Source: Sphingopyxis panaciterrulae (GTDB taxonomy: Bacteria; Pseudomonadota; Alphaproteobacteria; Sphingomonadales; Sphingomonadaceae). Taken from it: 64,000 nt of DNA. The DNA lies in assembly GCF_014199295.1 (NCBI RefSeq), contig NZ_JACIJH010000001.1, positions 558,001-622,000 of the forward strand. Reading direction: 5' to 3'. Below the pieces are notes generated by a model. The model had not been told where the DNA came from. It searched no databases and worked only from the letters and a program-made list of their open reading frames with translations. Position 1 is the stretch's first letter; each line of letters opens with the position of its first letter. The position numbers were made by a program, and so were the translations under genes. Shown piece by piece: positions 44,758-53,988 of this stretch.

Positions 44758-47519
44758 GCGTCCTTGCGACCTTCTTCGAGCAGCGCCGCGAGCCCCGCGA
44801 AGGGGCTGTGCGGCGAGGGGGTGCGGCGCGGCGTGCGGTCGGGGCGCGGCGGCCGCGGGCTTCCCTTGCCGGGCTTGCCCTTCTTTGGGCGGGCGTCCTT
44901 GACGGGTGTCGCGGACCGCCGCTTCTCTCCGTTCAGGGCGGGAGCCGGATTTCCGTCCCCCTTGCGGGGGTGTTTGGGCCGGTGGCGCTTGCCGCCGCTC
45001 CGGCGCCCGAGCCAGCGCCAGCGTTCGAGCGCGGGGTCGCCGACGGCGCGGAAGCCGAAGCTGCCGAGCAAGGCGCGCCGCGCCTCGGCATCGAGACCGA
45101 GCGAGGTAGCGAGCGCCGGGTCGATCGCGAAGCCCGGCGGCGGCGCGGGCGGGGCAGCCTCGCCGTCGGGTTCGGGCGCCTCTTCGTCGTGCGGCGCGGC
45201 GCCGGCGATCGGCGCGGTCGGCGGCGCGGCGGCCTGCATCCGCGCGGCGTGCGCCTGGCGCGCCAGCTTCTCGGCCATGTCGATGCGTAGCCAGCCCCCG
45301 GCGCAGCGGCGGAAGCCCGCGACGGCCAGTCCTTCGGGCGCCCCGTCCTTGCGCAGCACCGCGCCGTGGGGCGGCAGCGCCGGCATCGCCGTGCCCTGCT
45401 GCGCGGCGAGCAGCGCCGCGCGCCACCGCACCGCCTCGGGCTTCAGGAGCTGGGGATGGAAGAGGTCGAGCGAGCCGATGGTCAGGCCGAGCTTGCGGAG
45501 TTGCGGCCGTTCCTCGACGCTCATCGCCGCAAGCTGGTCGTCGACCGCGGCGCGCGCCGCCAGACCGCCGCCGTCGACCAGCGCCGCGAGCAGCGCGCGC
45601 ACGCGCGGCGGCGTGAACAGGTCGCCCGCGGCCTCGCCCATCGCGGCGAGCGGCGCGGCGTGGCGCGCGAGCTGCTCGGCGACGAAGCGCTGGAGCCGTT
45701 CGCCGATCGCCTGCACCTGCGGCGCGTCGAGCCGGCGCAGCGCGGGGTCGAGCAGGATCGCTGGCTGGACGAGCGTGGTGCCGCGCGCCAGCGTTGCGAT
45801 CGCCTCGCCATGCCAGGCGAGGCGCGGCGGCGCGCCGGTCTCGGTGATAAGCGACAGCGCGCTGCCGTCGCCCTCGGCGAGCGCGGTGGCGCGGCGCGCG
45901 AGCTCGGCGCGCAGATGCTTTTCGGCCGCCGCGAGCAGCAGGCGGTGGTCGCTGGCGCGCGCGACCGGATCGACTTTGAAGCGAAAGCCGCTGAGCGTGC
46001 CGATCGCCTCCCCGTCGACCGCGACGGTGCCGTCGGCGCCGACCGCGACCGGCAGCGCCGCGTGGCGCTGGCCCGCATCGCGCAGAAGCAGCGCGAGCCG
46101 CCGGTCGACGAAGCGCTGCGCGAGCGCGGCGTGGAGCGCGTCGGACAGCCGGCCTTCGAGATCCTGGGTCTGCTGAATCCAGCCCGCAGCGTCGGCGATC
46201 CAGTCGCCGCGCTGGGCAATGAAGCAGAGCGTGCGCACCGCTGCGATGCGGCTGGCGAGCTGGTCGATGTCGCCCTCGACATCGTCGAGCCGGGCGAGGC
46301 GGCGCGCAAACCAGTCGGCGTCGATCATCCCGTCGCCGGCGGTGCGCCACTGCCAGAGCCGGAGCACGGTGCGGCTGTGGTGCTCGGCGCCCAATTGCTC
46401 GAAATCGGGCAGGCCGCAGACGTCCCACAGCCGCGCGACGGCCTCCGCATCGCCGCCGCGCGCCGCGACCTCGCTGTCGCCCGCGAGATGCTTGAGCACG
46501 GCAAGGTCGACCGCCTCCGGCGCGGCGCGGAGCGCCGGATGGGTGGGGGACTGGCCAAGGTCGGCGATCAGCCGGTCGAGCGTGTCGAAGCGCGGCTGCG
46601 GGTTGCGCCAGAACAGGCTGTGCAGCGGCGGGAAATGATGCCTCTCGATTGCGGCGACCTCTTCGGGCGTTATGCCGCCCTGCGGCAGGCCGATGGTGCC
46701 AAAGCTGCCGTCCTGCTGGTGCCGCCCGGCGCGCCCGGCGATCTGCGCCATTTCCGAAATCAGCAGGCGGCGCAGGCGGCGACCGTCGAATTTCTGCAGG
46801 CTGGCGAAGGCGACATGGGCGACGTCGAGGTTGAGCCCCATGCCGATGGCGTCGGTGGCGACCAGATAGTCGACCTCGCCCGCCTCGAACATCGCGACCT
46901 GCGCGTTGCGGGTGCGCGGGGACAGCGCGCCCATCACCACCGCGGCGCCGCCCGCGAAGCGGCGCAGCATCTCTGCGATCGCATAGACTTCCTCGGCCGA
47001 GAAGGCGACGATGGCCGAGCGTTTGGGCAGGCGCGACAGCTTCATCGGCTCCGCGTAGCTGAGGGTCGAGAAGCGCGGCCGGGTGACGATCTCGGCCTCT
47101 GGCACCAGGGTGCGGACGAGCCCGGTCAGGCTCGCCGAACCGAGGATCATCGTCTCTTCGCGCCCGCGCGCACGCAACATGCGGTCGGTGAAGACATGGC
47201 CGCGCTCGGGGTCGGCGCCGAGCTGCGCCTCGTCGATGCCGACGAAGGCGACGTCGCGCTCCACCGGCAGTGCCTCCATCGTCCCGAGCAGGTAGCGCGC
47301 GCCCGGCGGCATGATCCGTTCCTCGCCGGTGACCAGCGCGACCTCGGCCGGTCCCTTGATCGCGACGACGCGGTCATAGACCTCGCGTGCGAGCAGACGG
47401 AGCGGAAAGCCCATCATGCCGCTGGCATGGGCGGTCAGGCGCTCGACCGCCAAATGGGTCTTGCCGGTGTTGGTGGGGCCAAGGACGGCCTTGACCGGAT
47501 GGGACGAGGGAGATGGCAT
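44754..47519 (-). CDS. SUV3-like DExH-box RNA helicase
   Basis: This 921-residue protein begins with VKAVLGPTNTGKTHLAVERL (Walker A) and has GIDEAQLG (DExH-type motif II), LGSASLTG (motif III) and EMAQIAGRAGRHQQDGSFG (motif VI), all like mitochondrial Suv3. A middle helical region of ~400 residues follows, and the end is basic (KKGKPGKGSPRPPRPDRTPRR), fit for RNA binding. Such proteins are common in alphaproteobacteria, and a role in RNA decay or ribosome-linked work is probable. The coupled S4-protein gene supports an RNA function. An upstream extension to 47624 is unlikely. Confidence 0.88.
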   Translation of the reverse strand: MPSPSSHPVKAVLGPTNTGKTHLAVERLTAHASGMMGFPLRLLAREVYDRVVAIKGPAEVALVTGEERIMPPGARYLLGTMEALPVERDVAFVGIDEAQLGADPERGHVFTDRMLRARGREETMILGSASLTGLVRTLVPEAEIVTRPRFSTLSYAEPMKLSRLPKRSAIVAFSAEEVYAIAEMLRRFAGGAAVVMGALSPRTRNAQVAMFEAGEVDYLVATDAIGMGLNLDVAHVAFASLQKFDGRRLRRLLISEMAQIAGRAGRHQQDGSFGTIGLPQGGITPEEVAAIERHHFPPLHSLFWRNPQPRFDTLDRLIADLGQSPTHPALRAAPEAVDLAVLKHLAGDSEVAARGGDAEAVARLWDVCGLPDFEQLGAEHHSRTVLRLWQWRTAGDGMIDADWFARRLARLDDVEGDIDQLASRIAAVRTLCFIAQRGDWIADAAGWIQQTQDLEGRLSDALHAALAQRFVDRRLALLLRDAGQRHAALPVAVGADGTVAVDGEAIGTLSGFRFKVDPVARASDHRLLLAAAEKHLRAELARRATALAEGDGSALSLITETGAPPRLAWHGEAIATLARGTTLVQPAILLDPALRRLDAPQVQAIGERLQRFVAEQLARHAAPLAAMGEAAGDLFTPPRVRALLAALVDGGGLAARAAVDDQLAAMSVEERPQLRKLGLTIGSLDLFHPQLLKPEAVRWRAALLAAQQGTAMPALPPHGAVLRKDGAPEGLAVAGFRRCAGGWLRIDMAEKLARQAHAARMQAAAPPTAPIAGAAPHDEEAPEPDGEAAPPAPPPGFAIDPALATSLGLDAEARRALLGSFGFRAVGDPALERWRWLGRRSGGKRHRPKHPRKGDGNPAPALNGEKRRSATPVKDARPKKGKPGKGSPRPPRPDRTPRRTPSPHSPFAGLAALLEEGRKDA

Positions 47520-47655
47520 GGTCTTTATGGGGGGCGATGCTGGCATGGGCGGCGTTGCGGTGCAACAGGGGATCGACGGATGGCGGCGGATTCCGCGGGT
47601 GGCAGCCGATCCCGCCGCAGCCACGGCCTGCCGCAGCGTCCCACCGCGAAACCCG

Positions 47656-47674
47656 CGTTAAATTGACTTTAACG
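47656..47674. promoter_or_regulatory. CtrA-type box TTAA-N7-TTAAC
   Basis: TTAA (47658-47661) and TTAAC (47669-47673) are spaced by 7 bases, exactly the consensus bound by the cell-cycle regulator CtrA. The site is also a dyad, CGTTAAA-N5-TTTAACG. It lies 85 bases upstream of the M23 peptidase start and 137 bases upstream of the helicase start. Its match is complete, but one match in a 64-kb window could arise by chance. Confidence 0.55.
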
Positions 47675-47758
47675 GCCTTTGTTTACAGAAAACGGCACGG
47701 AAATTCGAAGCGGCGGCGCGCCTGTTGACAGGATGGGCTGCCGGGCGGGGGTTGCATC

Positions 47759-49342
47759 TTGTTCGAGCGTCACGAACCCATTGCGGGGATGTCCGGCAAT
47801 GCCGCCGCCCTCGCAATGTCGCAGGCCATCCCGCGTCCGCGGGACGGTGCCGACGCGGCGCGGCCGCCGTCGTGGCGCACCGAATGGCGCGAGCGGCTCG
47901 CCGAACTCGATCTCGTTCCCGATCTCGGCGCCGATATCGGCTCGCGCACATGGTGGCGCGGGCTCGTGACGCTGACCCTGCTGTGCGGCAGCGCGATCGC
48001 GACCTTTCCCGGCATCCGGCCGCTCGCGACCAGCGGCGCGCCGGCGCTCGACGCCGCCGATTTCAACGAGGCGCGCGCGCAGATGATCGTGCCGCTGGCG
48101 CTGGGCGCCGACACCGGCCGCCACATGGCCGCGACCGACGCGGTGCGCCCGCTCGCCCAGGCGCCCGAACGGCCGATGATCGAGCTGACCGCGACGCTCG
48201 GCAATGGCGACAGCTTCGCGCGCCTGCTCGAACGCTCGGGTGTCGGCCGCGGCGAGGCGCAGGCGCTCGCTGAGCAGGTGTCGACCGCGGTGCCGCTGGC
48301 CGACATCGCGCCGGGCACGCGCATCGACTTGATCCTCGGCCGCCGCGCCGCCCGGACCATGCCGCGCCCGGTCGAGGCGCTGGCGATGCGGGCGCGCTTC
48401 GACCTGAGGATCGAGATGGAGCGGGTGGACGACCGGCTGGTGATGCGCCGCATCCCGATCGCGGTCGACGCGACGCCGCTGCGCATCCGCGGCAAGGTCG
48501 GCGCCGGCCTCTATCGCTCGGCCCGCGCGGCCGGAGCGCCCCCGCAGGCGATCCAGAGCTGGCTGCGCGTGATCGGCAAGCAGATGCCGATATCGCAAAT
48601 CCGCGCGTCGGACGAATATGACATCGTCCTCGACTATCGCCGCGCCGAGACGGGGGAGATCGAGACGGGCAAGCTGCTCTATGCCGGGCTGATTCGCGGC
48701 GGTAAGCCGAAGCTGTCGATGCTCGAATGGACCAAGGGCGGCCGCGCGCAATGGTTCGAGGCGTCGGGCGTCGGCGAGCAGCGCGGCGGCATGGTGCGTC
48801 CGTCGGGCGGACGCATCTCGTCGGGTTACGGCATGCGGCGCCATCCCATCCTGGGCTATAAGCGGATGCACGCCGGGGTCGATTTCGCCGGCGGCTATGG
48901 CGCGCCGATCCATGCCGCGACAGACGGCACGGTGACGGTGGCCGGCCGCACCGGCGGCTTCGGCAATTATGTGAAGCTCAGCCACGGCGGCGGGCTCGGC
49001 ACCGGCTATGGCCATATGAGCCGCATCGCGGTCCGCCGCGGCCAGCACGTCCGCCGCGGCCAGGTGATCGGCTATATCGGCTCGACCGGCCTCGCCACCG
49101 GCCCGCACCTGCATTTCGAGGTCTATCGCAACGGCCATGCGGTGAATCCGATGGGGGTCAGCTTCGTCACCCGCGCCCAGCTCGAGGGCAAGGACCTCGC
49201 CGCCTTCCGCGCGCGTATCCGCGAACTGACCGCGCTCGAACCCGGCGCGGCGCTGGCGCCGGTCGCGGCAAAACAGCCCGAAGGGCCGAAGCTCGGCTCG
49301 CTCGCCGATGTGGCGGCAAAGCGGCGGGGCGACGGGATCTGA
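47759..49342 (+). CDS. M23-family peptidoglycan endopeptidase
   Basis: The protein has 527 residues from a TTG; an ATG at 47789 (MSGNAAALAM) is possible. It has one membrane helix near residue 70 (GLVTLTLLCGSAIATFPG), a long periplasmic region with a LysM/OapA-like part (TATLGNGDSFARLLERSG), and a LytM domain near 345-450. Zinc ligands are seen in MHAGVDFAGGYG (first His/Asp), GYGHMS and HLHFEVY. It is expected to cut peptide cross-links in the cell wall or to activate amidases. A CtrA box upstream suggests cell-cycle control. Confidence 0.88.
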   Translation: MFERHEPIAGMSGNAAALAMSQAIPRPRDGADAARPPSWRTEWRERLAELDLVPDLGADIGSRTWWRGLVTLTLLCGSAIATFPGIRPLATSGAPALDAADFNEARAQMIVPLALGADTGRHMAATDAVRPLAQAPERPMIELTATLGNGDSFARLLERSGVGRGEAQALAEQVSTAVPLADIAPGTRIDLILGRRAARTMPRPVEALAMRARFDLRIEMERVDDRLVMRRIPIAVDATPLRIRGKVGAGLYRSARAAGAPPQAIQSWLRVIGKQMPISQIRASDEYDIVLDYRRAETGEIETGKLLYAGLIRGGKPKLSMLEWTKGGRAQWFEASGVGEQRGGMVRPSGGRISSGYGMRRHPILGYKRMHAGVDFAGGYGAPIHAATDGTVTVAGRTGGFGNYVKLSHGGGLGTGYGHMSRIAVRRGQHVRRGQVIGYIGSTGLATGPHLHFEVYRNGHAVNPMGVSFVTRAQLEGKDLAAFRARIRELTALEPGAALAPVAAKQPEGPKLGSLADVAAKRRGDGI

Positions 49343-49351
49343 CGCCCTATA

Positions 49352-49373
49352 CCCCTCCTCTGAAGAGGAGGGG
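49352..49373. repeat. Near-perfect GC-rich palindrome (CCCCTCCTC / GAGGAGGGG)
   Basis: This is a 22-bp palindrome with arms CCCCTCCTC and GAGGAGGGG around TGAA, located 9 bases after the M23 stop and 58 bases before hemB. A related unit is at 57061-57090. It may act as a weak terminator or belong to a dispersed family. Confidence 0.7.
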
Positions 49374-49430
49374 CTTATGGCCTGCCAATATCCCGTTCCC
49401 CCCGCGGCCAAGCGCGGCTATGGACGCGCC

Positions 49431-50429
49431 ATGACTCATGCCGCTTTCCCCGACCTGCGCCTGCGGCGCACCCGCCGCACCGGCTGGAGCCGCGCGATGG
49501 TGCGCGAGCATCGCCTGACCCCGTCGAACCTGATCTGGCCGCTGTTCGTCTGCGACGGCAGCGGTGCCGAGGAACCGGTCGCGAGCTTGCCGGGCGTGTC
49601 GCGCTGGTCGGTCGATCTGGCCGTTCAGCGCGCGAAGGACGCGGTCGCGGCGGGCATCCCCTGCCTCGCGCTCTTTCCCTATACCCAGGCCGAACGGCGC
49701 AGCGACGACGGGGCGGAGGCGCTCAATCCCGACAATCTGATGTGCCGCGCGGTGGCGGCGATCAAGGATGCGTGCGGCGATGATATCGGCGTCCTGACCG
49801 ACGTCGCGCTCGACCCCTATACCAGCCACGGGCAGGACGGACTGCTCGATGCCGGCGGCTATGTCGTCAACGACGAGACGGTCGAGGTGCTGGTCGAACA
49901 GGCGCTCAACCAGGCGCGCGCGGGCGCCGACATCATCGCGCCCAGCGACATGATGGACGGCCGCGTCGGCGCGATCCGCGAGGCGCTGGAGGTCGAGGGG
50001 TTCGGCCATGTCCAGATCATGGCCTATTCGGCCAAATATGCCTCGGCCTTCTATGGTCCGTTCCGCGACGCGGTCGGCTCGCGCGGGCTGCTGAAGGGGG
50101 ACAAGAAGACCTATCAGATGGACCCCGCCAATGTCGAAGAGGCGCTGCGCGAGGTCGAGCAGGACCTGGCCGAGGGCGCCGACAGCGTGATGGTGAAGCC
50201 CGGCCTGCCCTATCTCGACGTCGTGCGCGCGGTGAAGGATGCCTTCGCGGTGCCGGTCTACGCCTATCAGGTGTCGGGCGAATATGCGATGATCGAGGCC
50301 GCGGTGGCCGCCGGGGCGGGGGAGCGCGACGCGCTCGTCCTCGAAACCCTGCTCGCCTTCCGCCGCGCGGGCGCCTCGGGCGTCCTGACCTATCACGCGC
50401 TCCACGCGGCGCGGCTGCTGAACGCCTGA
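49431..50429 (+). CDS. hemB: Delta-aminolevulinic acid dehydratase
   Basis: This 332-residue enzyme joins two aminolevulinate molecules into porphobilinogen for heme. Motifs seen are LIWPLFVCDG, the divalent-metal and flap region VLTDVALDPYTSHGQDG, and the two Schiff-base lysines in IMAYSAKYASAFYGPFRDA and SVMVKPGLPYLD. The DPYTSHGQDG region has no Cys triad, so the enzyme is likely Mg-dependent rather than Zn-dependent. The ATG at 49431 gives the expected length. Confidence 0.96.
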   Translation: MTHAAFPDLRLRRTRRTGWSRAMVREHRLTPSNLIWPLFVCDGSGAEEPVASLPGVSRWSVDLAVQRAKDAVAAGIPCLALFPYTQAERRSDDGAEALNPDNLMCRAVAAIKDACGDDIGVLTDVALDPYTSHGQDGLLDAGGYVVNDETVEVLVEQALNQARAGADIIAPSDMMDGRVGAIREALEVEGFGHVQIMAYSAKYASAFYGPFRDAVGSRGLLKGDKKTYQMDPANVEEALREVEQDLAEGADSVMVKPGLPYLDVVRAVKDAFAVPVYAYQVSGEYAMIEAAVAAGAGERDALVLETLLAFRRAGASGVLTYHALHAARLLNA

Positions 50430-50442
50430 GGATCGGCCGCCG

Positions 50443-52692
50443 GTGACCGCCGCCTCGCCGCGCCGCTGGCTGTTCGTGCTGACGATCCTCGTCGGCAGTT
50501 TCCTGCTCTTCCTCGTCCAGCCGCTCGTCGCGCGGATGGTGCTGCCGCGGCTCGGCGGCGCGCCCATGGTGTGGAACAGCGCGATGCTTGTCTATCAGGC
50601 TCTGCTGCTCGGCGGCTATGCCTATGCGCACTGGCTCGGGCGCTTCGCGATCCGGCGGCAGGCGGCGATCCATCTCGCGCTGCTGCTCGTCGCGGCGCTG
50701 TGGCTGCCGATCGGCATCGCGCAGATCGCGCCGCCGGCGCCGGGGCAGGAGGTGCTGTGGGTGCCGCTGCTGCTCACCGCGTCGATCGGTCCCGTCTTCT
50801 TTGCGGTCGCCGCGCAGGCGCCGCTGATGCAGCGCTGGTTCGCCGCCGATGCGCGCGCCGGTGATCCCTATATCCTCTATGCTGCCTCGAACCTCGGCAG
50901 CTTCGCGGGGCTTATCAGCTATCCCGCGATCGTCGAACCGAGCCTGCCGCTCGCGGCGCAAAGCTGGGGCTGGACCGCGGGCTATGTGCTGCTGGTCCTT
51001 CTCGTCGCGGCGAGCGCGGCGGCGCGCTGGCGCGACACGGCACTGCCGACGGAGGCAGCGGGCGCATCCGACGAGCCGCGCCCCGACCGGCGGCGCTGCC
51101 TCCACTGGCTGCTGATCGCGGCGGTGCCGTCGGGGCTGATGCTGTCGACGACGACGCATCTGACCACCGACATCTTCGCCATGCCCCTGCTGTGGGTGCT
51201 GCCGCTCGGCCTCTATCTCCTCAGCTTCGTCATCGCCTTTTCGACCGCCGAGCGGGTGACGATGATCGTCACCTTCATGGCGCCGCCGGTGCTGCTCGGG
51301 GTCGGCGGCCTGTCGCTGCTCAGCTCGGGCGGCGGGTCGATGCTGATAGCGCTCGCCAGCCTGGTGATGCTGTTCGTCGTCTCGACCGCGCTGCACGGCT
51401 ATCTCTATCATCTGCGCCCCGCGCCGCGGTACCTGACGCTCTTTTATCTGGTGCTGTCGGCGGGCGGGGTGCTCGGCGGGCTGTTCGCGGCGCTGGTCGC
51501 GCCGCTGCTGTTCGACTGGGTTTATGAGCATCCGCTGCTCATCCTGGCCGCGGCGCTGCTGCTGCCGCTGCCCAGGCTGGTTCCGTGGGACAGCGCCTTC
51601 GTGCTGTCGCCTCGCCGCGCCCAGATTGTCGTCGCGGCGCTCGTCGCCGTCGCCGCTTTTGCGACATGGCGTCTGGCCGCGGACTGGACCGGGCGGTTCG
51701 AGGGGGCGGCGATCGGGTGGAGCGCCGCGATCTTCACGATCGGGCTGTTCGTGATCGGCTGGCGCTGGGCCTTCATCCTCGTCCTGGCGCTGCTGATGCT
51801 CGGCATCGGCGGCTGGGACACGGTGAAGGAAAGCTTCACCGACATGCGCGTCCGCAGCTATTTCGGCGTCTATACCGTCACTGACGACCCGTGGCGCCAC
51901 CAGCGCCGGCTTGCGCACGGCACGACGCTGCACGGGCTGCAGCGCACCGACGCCGGGCACGAATATGAACCCACGACCTATTATGGCCCCCAGTCGGGGG
52001 TCGGGCTGGCGCTCGGCGCCGCCGACCGGCTCGCGGGGCCGGATGCGGCGATCGGCATCGTCGGGCTGGGGTCGGGGACGCTCTCCTGCTATCGTCGGCC
52101 GGGGCAGCGCTGGACGATCTTCGAGATCGACCCGGCAATGGTGCGGATTGCGCGCGATCCTGCCAAATTCACCTTCCTCGCCCATTGCGCGCCGGGCGTG
52201 CCGATCGTCCTCGGCGATGCGCGGCTCGAACTGGCGAAGCAGCCGCCGGGGCGTTTCGACATATTGGTCATCGACGCCTTTTCGTCGGACGCGATCCCGC
52301 TCCACCTGCTGACTAGGGAAGCGGTCGGCATCTATGCCCGCGTGCTGAAGCCCGACGGCATCCTGCTGATCCACATTTCCAACCGTTTCTTCGACCTCGA
52401 ACCCGTGCTGGCGGCCGAGGCGAAGGCGCGCGGCTGGTCGGCGGCGATCCGTATGGACCCGGGGCCACCGCGGGAGGATGGCAATCTGACCGGATCGAAC
52501 TGGGTCGCGCTGACCGCGACGCCGCAGCGGCTGACCGAGTTGACCGGCGGTATCCGGCCGCGCGGGCAGGCGCAGGACAACGGCGCCTGGGTACCGCTTG
52601 AGGAACGGCTGGGGTTCGAGCGCTGGACCGACGACTATGCCTCGACGCTGCCGGTGCTTTTATGGAATCATGTTATCGGAGGCCGTGAATGA
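50443..52692 (+). CDS. Fused membrane transporter-like / spermidine-synthase-like protein
   Basis: The protein has 749 residues from a GTG. Residues 1-~500 form about 12-14 hydrophobic helices in a transporter-like arrangement (FVLTILVGSFLLFLVQPLVA at the start). The C-terminal ~230 residues resemble the SAM-binding core of polyamine synthases (GVGLALGAADRLAG, GLGSGTLSCY, FEIDPAMVRIARDP, DILVIDAFSSDAIPLHLLT). Fused proteins of this type are widespread but have no proven reaction. The synthase-like domain holds the SAM fold, but the polyamine-binding residues cannot be verified by eye. The start lies 13 bases after the hemB stop. Confidence 0.82.
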   Translation: MTAASPRRWLFVLTILVGSFLLFLVQPLVARMVLPRLGGAPMVWNSAMLVYQALLLGGYAYAHWLGRFAIRRQAAIHLALLLVAALWLPIGIAQIAPPAPGQEVLWVPLLLTASIGPVFFAVAAQAPLMQRWFAADARAGDPYILYAASNLGSFAGLISYPAIVEPSLPLAAQSWGWTAGYVLLVLLVAASAAARWRDTALPTEAAGASDEPRPDRRRCLHWLLIAAVPSGLMLSTTTHLTTDIFAMPLLWVLPLGLYLLSFVIAFSTAERVTMIVTFMAPPVLLGVGGLSLLSSGGGSMLIALASLVMLFVVSTALHGYLYHLRPAPRYLTLFYLVLSAGGVLGGLFAALVAPLLFDWVYEHPLLILAAALLLPLPRLVPWDSAFVLSPRRAQIVVAALVAVAAFATWRLAADWTGRFEGAAIGWSAAIFTIGLFVIGWRWAFILVLALLMLGIGGWDTVKESFTDMRVRSYFGVYTVTDDPWRHQRRLAHGTTLHGLQRTDAGHEYEPTTYYGPQSGVGLALGAADRLAGPDAAIGIVGLGSGTLSCYRRPGQRWTIFEIDPAMVRIARDPAKFTFLAHCAPGVPIVLGDARLELAKQPPGRFDILVIDAFSSDAIPLHLLTREAVGIYARVLKPDGILLIHISNRFFDLEPVLAAEAKARGWSAAIRMDPGPPREDGNLTGSNWVALTATPQRLTELTGGIRPRGQAQDNGAWVPLEERLGFERWTDDYASTLPVLLWNHVIGGRE

Positions 52693-53246
52693 CGCGTAGC
52701 GACATTTCTATCATCAGCGTGAACGGCAAGACGCCGCAGATCGACCCGAGCGCCTTCATCGCGCCCGGTTGCCGCATCATCGGCGACGTGGTCATCGGAC
52801 CCGACGTCAGCATCTGGTACAATTGCGTGCTGCGCGCGGACGTCAGCCACATTCGCGTCGGCGCGCGCAGCAACATTCAGGACGGCAGCATCGTTCATTG
52901 CGACGGCCCGATGCCGCACCGGCCGGAGGGCTATCCGACGATCATCGGCGAGGATGTGCTGATCGGCCATCTGGCGATGGTCCACGGCTGCACGCTCGCC
53001 GACCGGGCGTTTGTGGGCCTCAAGGCGACGGTGATGAACGGTTGCCGCATCGGCAGCGACGCGATGCTCGCGGCGGGCGCGCTGCTGACCGAGCACAAGG
53101 AAATCCCCTCGCGCGAGCTATGGGCCGGCGCGCCCGCGCGCCGCGTGCGCGAGATCGACGACGCACAGGCGGCGGGGATGCAGGCCGGGGTCGCGCATTA
53201 TGTGCTCAACGGGCGGATGCACAAGGCGGCGGTGGAGCAAGAATAA
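52689..53246 (+). CDS. Gamma-carbonic-anhydrase-family hexapeptide protein
   Basis: This 185-residue protein is built from left-handed beta-helix repeats: IDPSAFIAPGCRIIGDVVIG, VSIWYNCVLRADVSHIRVGA and TVMNGCRIGSDAMLAAGALL. Candidate zinc histidines are in SIVHCDG, LIGHLAM and MVHGCTL, the usual triad of Cam/YrdA-like proteins. It may hydrate CO2 or act as an acyltransferase-like scaffold; the family is mixed. Its ATG overlaps the stop of the fused transporter gene (ATGA). Confidence 0.9.
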   Translation: MTRSDISIISVNGKTPQIDPSAFIAPGCRIIGDVVIGPDVSIWYNCVLRADVSHIRVGARSNIQDGSIVHCDGPMPHRPEGYPTIIGEDVLIGHLAMVHGCTLADRAFVGLKATVMNGCRIGSDAMLAAGALLTEHKEIPSRELWAGAPARRVREIDDAQAAGMQAGVAHYVLNGRMHKAAVEQE

Positions 53247-53250
53247 TCGT

Positions 53251-53325
53251 CGCCCCCGCGAAGGCGGGGGCCGCTGGCAGCTCGGCGCTATGCCGATGGC
53301 GGCCCCGCCTTCGCGGGGACGACGG
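53251..53325. repeat. REP pair (GCCCCCGCGAAGGCGGGGGC type)
   Basis: Inverted units CGCCCCCGCGAAGGCGGGGG and CCCCGCCTTCGCGGGGACGA sit between two convergent genes. They are a GC-shifted relative of the BIME units at 16202 and 43522 and may serve as a bidirectional transcription stop. Confidence 0.8.
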
Positions 53326-53988
53326 CTATTTCTCTTCGCCCTCCGGCACCGCCAGCCCGTTCTTCAGCATCACCGGCAATTGGGTCAGCGTGAAGAGGAA
53401 GGAGAGGGCGGTGACGCCCCATACCTTGATTGTCAGCCAGAGGTCGAAGCTCATCCGCCCCGCCTCGATCAGTTCGTACATGACATGATTGGCGATGCCG
53501 AGCGCGGCGAAGAACAGGCCCCAGTTACGCGACAGCGCGAGCCAGCCCTTTTCGGTCACCCCGTCGAGCGCCGATTGCAGCAGATATTTGAGCATCGGCT
53601 TTTTAAACGCCCAGCCGCCGAGCAGCAGGACCGCAAAGGCGGCATAAATGATCGTCGGCTTCATCACGATAAAGCGCTCGTCGTGGAACCAGACGGTCAG
53701 CGCGCCGAAGCCGAGGACGAGGATTCCCGACATCCACAGCATCGGGGATATCTTGCCGAGCTTCCACTTCGACACCGCCATCGCGATGACGATCGCGACC
53801 ATGAAGGCGAGCGTGCCCTTGATCGCGCCGGTCGTCGCCGCGAAGGCGCCGGTGCCGCCCGAGGTGAATTTATAGGTCAGGAAGAAGACGAGCAGCGGCC
53901 CGAAATCGATCGCGAAGTTCAGCCAGCCATGCTTGGCGGGCGGCGGCGCGGGGACGGGCTCGGGGCCGCCGGGGAGGACGTCGCTCAT
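53326..53988 (-). CDS. yciB: Inner membrane protein YciB (septation protein A)
   Basis: The protein has 220 residues with five to six membrane helices. Family motifs are FGPLLVFFLTYKF near the start, the middle part with PTIIYAAFAVLLLGGW, and LSRNWGLFFAALGIANHVMYE near the C-terminus. The short hydrophilic N-terminus (LPGGPEPVPAPPPAKHGW) precedes the first helix. YciB affects envelope integrity and septation. Its ATG overlaps the ftsY stop by 4 bases, so it is translated with ftsY. Confidence 0.93.
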   Translation of the reverse strand: MSDVLPGGPEPVPAPPPAKHGWLNFAIDFGPLLVFFLTYKFTSGGTGAFAATTGAIKGTLAFMVAIVIAMAVSKWKLGKISPMLWMSGILVLGFGALTVWFHDERFIVMKPTIIYAAFAVLLLGGWAFKKPMLKYLLQSALDGVTEKGWLALSRNWGLFFAALGIANHVMYELIEAGRMSFDLWLTIKVWGVTALSFLFTLTQLPVMLKNGLAVPEGEEK

